Shown here piece by piece: positions 1-8,267 of a DNA stretch of 18,597 nt. The DNA comes from Podochytrium sp. JEL0797 (lineage: Eukaryota > Chytridiomycota > Chytridiomycetes > Chytridiales > Chytriomycetaceae), in NCBI GenBank assembly GCA_027596195.1, contig JADGJG010000482.1, forward strand, positions 1 through 18,597, written 5' to 3'. Each line of letters starts with the position of its first letter. The stretch's first letter is position 1. The translations under genes were made by a program, and so were the position numbers. The notes under the pieces are model-generated. The model did not search any database. It was not told the origin of the DNA and worked only from the letters and a program-made list of their open reading frames with translations.

Positions 1-42
<42 letters not shown>
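1..42. repeat. Poly-C homopolymer at the window edge
   Basis: There are forty-two consecutive C, then G, six more C and G. It reads as proline codons in the frame of the following exon, so it may be a real polyproline tract. A run of this length at a sequence edge is also a typical place for a contig to end or a homopolymer to be miscounted. Confidence 0.8.
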
Positions 43-43
<1 letters not shown>

Positions 44-2814
44 CCCCCCGTTTGGGGAAACACTGACTATTGCTGTTGAAAAACAAAACACAGCGGATAC
101 GGCTGGTGAGAATGATGCTGCGAAAGAGGAATCTGATGAATCCTATGAGTATGATTCTCAACCGCCACCTCCACCTTCGCAGGAGGGATTGCAGTACATG
201 GATACACGGAATTTGGCTCGCTTTGCCCCTCCTGCGGCGCCGAAACCGGCTCCTCCTACCCCGCAATTCTTTGAACCGCCTCCTGAAACGAGCGAATATG
301 CTGAGCGGCATTACTGGCAGAAGCAACGGTGGGAGAATGAGATTGGGGTGGGGATGAGTGATTTTTGGTATGATTTGTTGAGGTGGGAGGGGGATGGCGT
401 TTTCGTTACGGAGGTATGGAATGTTTTGAATTCCCCCCGTCGTCTTGCGGGTTGTTGGGGTTGTTGGGGTTGCTGACTTGTTTTTTCTGGATTTGTTTTT
501 AGAATGTTGAAGACGCGTTGACTGGTGGATTCACGGAGATTATGATGGCTCTTGCGGTTTTGAGTGTCGGATTTGCGTCGAAAGAGGCAAATGCGTTCAG
601 TTCTCGCAAAGATGTTGAGAGCGGTGTTTTGATTGCGGCGGATTCACCCATTATCGTATTCCACAAGGAGTTTAAAGTAAGTTCATTTTTTTTTCGCTCG
701 AGTGACCTCCCTCGCACGAATTTCTAACTACCCCATTTGCTCCAGGAATCCGAATCGAAGCTTCTTCCGTCCATTCTTTGCAACGTCCAGTACTTTGACC
801 CCGAGAATTCTCAAACGCAAGACGAAGAGAGCCTCGAGTGGATCCCTCATTACATTGACCCCGAAACCGGAAGCAAATTCGTGGCCGGCAAAGTATACGC
901 CATGCAAGTCACTTTGACCAACACGATGGCGATTCCGTATTCCGTCTCTGCGCTCGTGACGATCCCGTCTGGAGCGTTGGCCGTCAAATGCTCTTCTGTC
1001 AAAACGCAGCGGTTCACGTTGCAGCCGTTTACCACGATCCTTGAGACGCTTCACTTTTATTTCCCATCTACGGGATCGTTTGATCAGTACCCGATTCGTC
1101 TTGCTGACCGCAAGAATTGCATCGTGGCTTCGAGTCGCGCGGTGCGTTTGGTTGTGGTGGAGACGATGGAAAAGTCCATGTTGATGGATGGGAAAGGTGG
1201 CATCACTTGGTCGTACCTCTCTCTTCACGGAACAGACGCGGAGGTTCTCGAATGGATTCAAAACGACGAGAATGTGTTGACGGAAGAGATGGCCGAGAGC
1301 ATTTTGTTTCGGTTCAGTACCGACACGACGGGGGAGTTTTGGGGTCATGTGGTGCAAGGGTTGAGGCGGAAGGGGGTTTATTGTGACGAGGTGTGGGCGT
1401 TTGGGGTCAAGTTTGGGTCCAGGAGGGAGATTGTGGAGTGGTTGGTGAGGAGGAAGCCTGCGGATTTGGCGTTTGTTGCTGTGGATGGGCTTGTGGTGGA
1501 TGATTATGTGAGTGGGGAAAAGGATGTGTTTATGTACTGGCCGTTGATCAATGCTCGAGGTAATGCTGTCTCGTTTTCAATTCGATAATATTCTGATCCA
1601 TACGACCAAAAAAAACAGCTCATGAAATCGGACACCGATCTCGCGCCAATAACCGTGAATTCAGCGAAACGTACTCCAAGTTCATTTTGTACTTGCTCGT
1701 CAAGCCAGCTTCTGCGCATTCATGCAGAGACCACTTGTCTCTGATCTGCTTCCTCCTCTTGCAGGACCGCTTCGAAATCGCTTTGAAGAGGTTCAAACAC
1801 CTGACTCAAGAAATCGCACTCAACCGAGTCAAACCGGAGATGGAAATCCAACTGGACTACTTGACGGCGTGGTTTGACTTTATTGACCAGTCGTCGCCGT
1901 CTGGAATCGCCACCTTGAAGCATGCCCGCGATATTGCCAAGAAGCATAAGGACTGTCCTGCCAAGCACTGGAATGAGCTTTTTGCAGCCGTGCTTGATCG
2001 TGTTGACGAATTCGACGCCTTTTTCTTCGAGGCTTCGTCGGCAGCTGGGGCAAGCGCTGTGGATTCTAGTCCCAAGCAGTCTGGCATGTCATCAGCACTC
2101 TCCTTCAAAATTCTCTCGGACGATACCGGTGCTCTCGGCTCGCTTCTGTGCTCGTACGCCAACATTTCGCAGTGCGAAATCAGGTTCTATTCCCTCAATC
2201 TCGAGATGGAGTTTTCATCCAAGCCGTTTTCCGTCGCTTCCCGCTTCCAAGGATCCGAATCCGCCGTCTCAAACAGCTCCCCGACAATCATGACGCGACC
2301 CCATCACACTTTGGTGGTTGACTTTCCCGTGGGCCGTGGGGAGTTGACTGTGACTGTTCCGAAGGATGTCAAGAGAGGCAACGTTGCGGTGGAAGTGTTT
2401 GCTCTCGATGGAGTCGTGTCGCAAACTCGTGTCGCGTCCGAATCGTGTCTGAAAGTCTTGTTTGTGGAACGCAAGGGGGCGTTGCAGGTGTTGCGTAAGG
2501 AAGGTCGGGGTGCTGCTGCCGCGTCATTGGATGACGAGTGGGAAGTCCCCTCCACAATCTCATCGGCGAATGTGCATTTGCTTGCTTCGCAGAACTTGAA
2601 ACCGGTTCGTTCGGTGTATATCAAAGTGTATGCCAAGTTGGATGATGGGCGCGAGGTGTTCTACAAGGATGGATACACTGATATCCTGGGGCGTTTTGAA
2701 TACGCGAGTTTGAGCAATTCTGGGATTTTGGCGCATGTTGTGGAGTTTGCGATTCTTGCGAGTAGTTCTGGGGATGGTGATGCTGTCTTTACAGTGAAGC
2801 CGCCAAAAGTTTGA
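1..2814 (+). CDS. Large conserved protein of unknown function, C-terminal part (5' incomplete)
   Basis: Four exons can be joined in frame: (1)3-413, 503-676, 746-1559 and 1619-2814, with donors GTATGG, GTAAGT and GTAATG and acceptors TTTTAG, CTCCAG and AAACAG. They give about 864 residues, and the frame is open to the left edge, so the N-terminus is outside. The start is acidic and Pro-rich (PPPPPS). A globular region follows, containing a helical TPR-like stretch with the motif LLLQDRFEIALKRF. The end is a beta-rich module holding YKDGYTDILGRFEYASLS. The family feel (RAHxxG, LLLQDR, then a closing Ig/macroglobulin-like module) recalls large uncharacterised proteins of protists and bacteria; this is memory-based and unproven, and no enzymatic motif is visible. 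The 3' half has an inverted, decayed copy at 6324-8266. The gene model is firm and the function is unknown. Confidence 0.8.
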
Positions 2815-2842
2815 ACAAGCTTTGTTTCGTGGCGTACGTGTG

Positions 2843-2848
2843 AATAAA
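2843..2848 (+). terminator. Polyadenylation signal of the large conserved gene
   Basis: A canonical AATAAA lies 29 bases after the TGA stop at 2812-2814. The signal is kept in the inverted copy (TTTATT on the plus strand near 6407), showing that the duplication included the 3' UTR. Confidence 0.6.
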
Positions 2849-2961
2849 TCTTGCTGTTCTTCGAAATTCGAAGGGATTTTATCCAAGTCTTGGGATCATG
2901 CCGCGCGCTTTCTATTTTTATGTTATCCACCTTTGTCGGTGGATTTTAGAGCCTGCTTTCG

Positions 2962-3182
2962 ACTTTCATTCATTAACGCGTGAGTTAACGACCGTGCTTC
3001 ATTTGCCCAAAGCGTTTTCATTTTCAAAAAGCGACCAATTTGGTAAAATGTCAGTTTTGGTGATGCACCACTTCCAAGGCAGAGAGAAAGAGAGATATGA
3101 GGCGTGATGGATATTGCCACAGGGGGGTGGGGGGTTTCTGGCGACATTCCAGAACGCATTGTCAACTTTCATTCATTAACAC
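2962..3182. repeat. Intergenic spacer with an 18-bp direct repeat
   Basis: The spacer between the first gene and the LRR gene holds no convincing ORF. The words ACTTTCATTCATTAACGC (2962-2979) and ACTTTCATTCATTAACAC (3165-3182) differ by one base and are about 200 bp apart. The second lies about 95 bp before the LRR start codon and could be promoter sequence or the remains of a small duplication. A perfect 7-bp stem (ATCCACC/GGTGGAT, loop TTTGTC) sits at 2925-2944, at the inner edge of the inverted duplication. Confidence 0.45.
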
Positions 3183-3277
3183 GGTCCGCAACCTTACGTC
3201 ATTTTCCAATGAAAGTTTTTATTACCAAAATCAGAAGGGGTGTTATATTCGAAACAAAAGAACGAATGATTCTGAAA

Positions 3278-5897
3278 ATGTACAAGCACATCTTGCTCAT
3301 GGCCACATTCTTTGCCTCCTCAACTCTGGGAGAAACAGACTGTCAATTGATGAACCGAGTTTGGCCAGCCTTGTTCCCCAACCCAACCATTTGTTGCAAC
3401 ACCACAGTTGCCAATACAGACAATGCTGTTCTTTGCGATCAAAATGATGCCATTATCTCCATGTGGTGTTATCTTTGCTTCTCCCCCCCCCCCCCCCTCT
3501 TGTGACGCCTGCAACTACTAAAACAGAATTGCTCCAACAGAATTCACTCGGAAATGGGCATCGCTAGCAATTTTCCGACAGCTTTGCCTTCTGAACTTGT
3601 TTTTTTGTAAGTGAGCCAGGGTACCTGAAGATGTTAATCATATAACATCAACAGGAATGCTTCCCATAATAACTTGACTGGAATTCTTCCAACTCTTCCC
3701 TCCTCCCTTAAAACCCTGTAAGCACAATTAGGAAAGAGATTTTTTGGTCCCAGCTCACCTGAAAATTCATATTCAGGGATCTTCATTCAAACCAGCTGAC
3801 AGGAACAATTCCAAAGTTGCCCCAAAACCTTACATACTTGTAAACTTGTTAACATTATTAGATATTGACTGATTCATATTTTGTCAAAAGGTATCTTGAT
3901 GAAAATCAGTTACATGGAAATATTCCAGTGCTACCACCAAATCTCTCAGAAATGTATGAATTTTCGTTTCCTTGATTATTCATAACTTTCTTTGTAGGTC
4001 TATTTGCTCAAACCAGTTGACTGGACAAATTCCAGAGTTGCCCCCAACCCTCACCTATTTGTATGTCACATTCTTTTTTTATTTCTTCTGATTCAATTTT
4101 GAACAGGTGTCTTCAATCAAACCAGTTGACTGGTGATATTCCTCTTGCATCGAATCACCCAGGCAGCTGGACTCCAGGCTTGTATGACCTTGAAATGTGT
4201 TAGTGATGTATTCATCCTGAATACATTATTTTTAGTGGCTCTTCGCAAAACAATACGACTGCTGTGCCATTTGTGTCAGCATCAGTTCCAGCATTGCCAG
4301 CATCCCTAATGAGACTGTATGTTAAATTGAATTCCCATTCCTGTTTCTGATACATATTATTAGGAACCTTTCTTCAAACCAGTTGACTGGAACTATTCCA
4401 GTGCTGCCAGTGAACCTCACATATTTGTATGGCCATGTCCAATTTGTCCAACGTGATATCCTTCCTTGATACGTGTTTTTTTAGGAGTCTTGGGCAAAAC
4501 AACTTGATTGGAAAAATTCCAGCATTGCCTGCATTCCTCTTGACATTGTAATTGCCTTTTTTTCTTTCCCATTCCTTCTCCACATTTATACTGGATCAGG
4601 GATCTTGACTCAAACCAGTTGACTGGAAATATTCCAGTGTTGCCACCCAATCTCTCAAAATTGTATGTCCCATTCTTTCTCTCTGCCATTATCTTCTTCT
4701 GATTCACATTTGATCAGGGATATTGGCTCAAACAAGTTGACTGGAAATATTCCAGTGTTGCCCAACAACCTCACCTATTTGTATGTCACATTCTTTCTCT
4801 CTGCCATTGTATTCTTCTGATTCACATTTTATCAGGGCTCTTGGCTCAAACCAGTTGACTGGAAATATTCCAGTGTTGCCCAACAACCTCACCTATTTGT
4901 ATGTCCCATTCTTTCTCTCTGCCATTATCTTCTTCTGATTCCCATTTGATCAGGGATCTTCACTCAAATAAGTTGACTGGAGATATTCCAGTCCTGCCTC
5001 CAACCCTGACAAATTCGTATAACAATTAGCTTGATTTTCCCTCTTCTTTTTCCTATTTCTAAATCAAAAAAATAGGGATTTATCTTTCAATCTCTTGAGT
5101 GGATCAACGTAAGCAAGTGTATAGTTACTTAAAAAGTATTCACATTCCATTTAGAAGTGTAAACTCATCATCACGAGCACTATCAAATGCTGCAATTGCT
5201 GGAGTGGCTACAAGTGGCTTGGCTGCTGCTTGCCTTCTTGGTTTCCTTGCCTTATATCTCTGTCGGCATGAAAGACAGCACAAGTCAAAGCATCTTCTCC
5301 CCCCTCTCTTACCCTCATCTGGAATTGAATCTGCAGAAGTGTTTATATCTCCTTCCATGGAAATGATCTCCATGCAAGACACTGTGATTGAGCTTGAGAA
5401 GCATCCAGGGATTTTTACCGTAATGACAGAGCAAGTTCATCCCCATGGGAAATCAAATCTATTTGATGCAATGGAGCAAGGGTCAACTGCTCAGGACTAT
5501 TCAAAAAAAATCCAGTGGGATCCAAACTCTCCAGAATTTTGGAGCACAGAAGAAGTTGGAAGCTGGTTGACTAGTTTGCAGTATGGAGAGGAGATTATTG
5601 CCAGTTTCAGTGATAAAATTTCCTTCTGAATTGGCTGCCTTTTTTGTTATAAAACTGACGTTTAATTTAGATTTCAATTGTGATGGAAAATTCTTGAAAA
5701 AAATGAGTTCCAGTGAAGGCGGATGTTTGCATATTCTCTCGTCCCAGTTCAAGATTGTCAGCAGCAGGTTTTTGTTGACACAGCAAATCTGTGGGTTGTT
5801 TGTCAATGGTGGCAGTGTGTCGCAGAGGGCTGTGGCTGGTACACAAATGCAATTTGATGCTCCACCAGCATACGCTGGGTTTTTAAGAGCAGAGTGA
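3278..5897 (+). CDS. Secreted-type LRR, single transmembrane, SAM-domain protein (17 exons)
   Basis: The exons are 3278-3462, 3541-3606, 3655-3717, 3777-3839, 3891-3953, 3998-4060, 4107-4181, 4236-4316, 4364-4426, 4485-4547, 4600-4662, 4718-4780, 4836-4898, 4954-5016, 5076-5108, 5155-5609 and 5671-5897. They sum to 1752 nt, or 583 residues, without a stop. Residues 1-19 are a signal peptide (MYKHILLMATFFASSTLG); an in-frame ATG at 3266 is an alternative start. A Cys-containing cap (DCQ...CCNTT...LC) is followed by about 13 LRRs of the type LxxNQLTGxIPxLPxNLTYL (residues about 62-346). A transmembrane helix lies at about 369-393 with a basic stop (CRHER). A SAM domain begins at W486 (WSTEEVGSWLTSLQYG) and is split by the last intron, and the tail ends in DAPPAYAG. 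The layout suggests a surface receptor with extracellular LRRs and a cytoplasmic interaction domain. That role is inferred and the ligand is unknown. Confidence 0.88.
3483..3497. repeat. C15 homopolymer in the first intron of the LRR gene
   Basis: Fifteen C in a row lie in the intron between the signal-peptide exon and the first LRR exon. The length is probably polymorphic or miscalled, but it is outside the coding sequence. Confidence 0.7.
4600..5016 (+). repeat. Tandem 118-bp exon-intron units within the LRR gene
   Basis: LRR exons 11-14 (63 nt each) alternate with introns of exactly 55 nt (4663-4717, 4781-4835, 4899-4953), giving a 118-bp unit. The first and third introns differ at one position in 55. 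Exons 12 and 13 differ at three positions in 63. This is a recent tandem expansion of whole exon-intron modules, with the variants distributed as a mosaic. Confidence 0.85.
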
Positions 5898-6323
5898 AAT
5901 TGCTGGATAGGGAACTTGAAATATATCACATGCAAATATATTTTCTCCACCCAGACCAGCCTTCAAAATCATCTGAAATCGCTCTGCTGGTTTGGAACTC
6001 AATAACTGCATCACGGCCCCTCACTCATGCTACAGTTACCACATCTTGTACCCCTTCAAAAATGCTTGAGGTGAAAAACAGTCATTCTGTGAATCGGCAT
6101 GATTCGGAATTTGGCCGCAAACCAGGTCACAACAGGCTTGGTTCAAACTTACACAACCACGGAGTGTGACCAGATTGATATTCTGCTGCCTGAAAATTCG
6201 CCTTATCTGTTTGCGATAGCTTTTTTTGAGTGGTGTAGCCGGAAATTTAGGGGAAGCAACGTCCCAACAAGCGAGCACCAGTTCATACTGACAGCTAATT
6301 TATTCGAAGACTCAACAACGCGT
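5898..6323. other. Intergenic region without a supported gene
   Basis: This lies between the end of the LRR gene and the inner boundary of the inverted duplication. Short open frames on both strands lack splice signals or recognisable motifs. No clear AATAAA follows the LRR stop, so its polyadenylation site is not visible. Confidence 0.5.
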
Positions 6324-6673
6324 ACAAATGGACATAAAAATAGAAATCGCGCGGCATGATCCCAAGACTTGGATAACATCCCTTCGAAATTCGAAGAACA
6401 GCAGGATTTATTCACACGTACGCCACGAAAAAAGATTGATTCGAACTTTTGGCGGCTTCACCGTAAAGACAGCATCACCATCCCCAGAACTACTCGCAAG
6501 TATCACAAATTCCACAACATGCGCCAAAATCCCAGAATTGCTCAAACTTGCGTATTCAAAACGACCCAGTGTATCCGTGTACCTGTCCTTGTAAAGCACC
6601 TCGCGTCCATCATCCAACTTGGCGTACATTTTGACATACACTGAACGGACTGGTTTCAAATTCTGTGAAACAA

Positions 6674-7820
6674 TTCCGTGTTTCCATTTGTCGACGGAAC
6701 AAGTGATTCCACATATAATAGTGTCGACGACGCTAATTATGAATCGACTCTAATTTACCACCGAGATTTAAGTATCAATTTTACTCTCTCTTATGAATTA
6801 AATGCAAAAAATAAACACGACATGAACGTTTAATCAATCAGAATGAAAAAAAGCCATCAAAAAATCCCTATTCATCGTCGTCCTCCTCCACATCACTCTC
6901 CTCAACGTCATGCACCGGAATTCCCTCGAAGTTCTCGCGATACTTGTCAATGATGGCCTGAAGAGGCTTTGAAAGCATCTCCTCGCTCCAGACCCCTTTC
7001 TCCAAACTCAACCCACAGCGGATCATCGCCTTCCTCGCGTAATTCATGCCATTCGCATCTGTAAGCTTGTTTGCCTCTCTGATAGATTCAGCCACAAGCT
7101 TCAAGAAGAATATCTTGCCCGGATTCGACAGCTTGCCTGACGCGTCCGAGACTTGCTCCTTCTTCAGCATCTCGAGCTTCTTGGCCTCCCACGCGCGCAT
7201 CCAAATCTCTTTGATCTTTTGAATGGGCCATTGGTCCGCAGGTTGGCAGAGCTCTATCGTGTTGGGAGGGAATCTTCGGAGTTTGACCCTGGCATCAGCC
7301 AGAGCACGGCTAAGGATGCCGCTGTTGGCGATCTCGTTCTTCTTGTCCTTTCGACATACCTCACGCCAACAAACGAATCTCTTCCGTGCGTCAAATGTGT
7401 CCGAATTCTTCCTGTCAGTATTTTTCTTTTCTTTTCTTTTCTTTCTATTCTCATGTTCTCCTGCATAGTGTGGTGCTATTGGTTGCACAATTGGGATGCT
7501 GGCAAAAGAGTTATTTGAATTGGAGCAGTCAGGAGAGGAGATTTATTCCGGTGCCTTGGATATATTACTGAATTGATAAAGGAGAGTGCGAGCAGTAGAA
7601 GGATCAGCCATCTCAAATCCACCAGCGCTGAAGTTTTGCTGCTGCGAGCTCCGGTTGATTTAATGGGACGAAACGACTTTTTCGAATTGGAAAGATCGAA
7701 CATTTAAATAAATCCCGAATTAGTGTCCAATTTTTTTGCATTTGATGGAAGTGAGGTATGAACATATTATAGTGTTGTCGACACTATCAATGAATCGACA
7801 CTAAATCCAGTAGCCGGTGT
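6674..7820 (-). mobile_element. DNA-transposon fragment inserted in the duplicated gene copy
   Basis: The 1147 bp interrupt the alignment between the inverted copy and gene 1 at a single point, corresponding to about 2580-2588. Both subterminal regions carry related motifs built on TAGTGTCGAC and AATCGACNCTA (about 6715-6755 and 7775-7805), each partly palindromic, as expected of transposase-binding sites. No clean terminal inverted repeat or target duplication could be assigned by eye. The inside encodes the end of a DDE-type transposase. A (TTTTC)n microsatellite lies near 7421-7445. Confidence 0.65.
6868..7370 (-). pseudogene. DDE_1 (pogo/Tigger-like) transposase, C-terminal fragment
   Basis: A minus-strand frame ends at TAG 6868-6870 with an acidic tail (DVEEDDDE). 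The homologous part begins about LSRALADARVKLRRFPPN and contains PPNTIELCQPADQWPIQKIK. This is the hallmark PPNxTxxxQPxD block after the second catalytic Asp of DDE_1 transposases, followed by a helical C-terminus with NPGKIFFLKLVAESI. The upstream catalytic segments (DNxxxH and the first Asp) are absent: the frame continues into low-complexity Lys-rich sequence without homology. It is a truncated, inactive copy. Assignment to DDE_1 rests on the one motif; the exact subfamily is open. Confidence 0.6.
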
Positions 7821-8267
7821 AAATGCACATTTGCCGATGAGATTGTAGAAGGGACTTCCACTCGTCATCCAAATCAAGAACGGCTGCAAAAAGCTCATTC
7901 CAGTGCTTGACAGGACAGTCCTTGTGCTTCTTGGCAATATCGCGTGCATGCTTCAAGCTGACAGTTCCAGACGGCGACGACGACTGGTCAATAAAGTCAA
8001 ACCACGCCGTCAAGTAGTTGAGTTGGATTTCCATCTCCGGTTTGACTTGGTTGAGTGTGATTTCTTGCATCTGGTGTTTGAACCTGTTCAAATCGATTTC
8101 GAAGCGGTCCTGCAAGAGCAGGAAGCATATCAGAGACAAGTGGTCTCTGCATGAATGCACAAAAGCTGGCTTGATGAGCAAGTACAAAATGAACTTGTAG
8201 TAAGTGTCGCTAAATTCACGGTTCCTGGCGCGAGATCGATGTCCGATTTCACGAGCTGTTTTTTGTG

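Larger units (their letters stand above)
6324..8266 (-). pseudogene. Inverted, degraded copy of the 3' half of the large conserved gene
   Basis: Read on the minus strand, 8266 to 7821 matches gene 1 from its last intron end (about 1609) to 1998, then jumps to 2527-2580. After an insertion (6674-7820), 6673 to 6324 matches 2588-2932, including the 3' UTR with its polyadenylation signal. The 528 bp corresponding to 1999-2526 are missing, a G is lost in the DDEW region (causing a frameshift), and codons are altered (YKDRYTD for YKDGYTD). Intron-end and UTR sequence are present, so this is a DNA duplication and not a retrocopy. With the donor region at 1609-2932 it forms a long inverted repeat around the LRR gene. 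No function is expected. Confidence 0.88.

Noticed and set aside
728..1357. A 209-codon minus-strand frame overlapping gene 1.
   Set aside because: It is a shadow of the coding exon, which has confirmed splice continuity on the plus strand, and it is rich in Arg/His as antisense frames often are.
1619..1640. HEIGH after the last splice junction of gene 1, resembling a zinc-protease HExxH motif.
   Set aside because: It lies in a helical RAHxxG context, not a protease fold, and there is no third ligand or surrounding protease sequence.
2925..2944. A perfect 7-bp hairpin downstream of gene 1 as a terminator.
   Set aside because: Intrinsic hairpin terminators are not expected for eukaryotic Pol II genes; an AATAAA already explains the 3' end.
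4600..5016. The regular repeats considered as a CRISPR array or satellite.
   Set aside because: Each unit encodes an LRR with proper splice sites; this is exon duplication in a eukaryotic gene.
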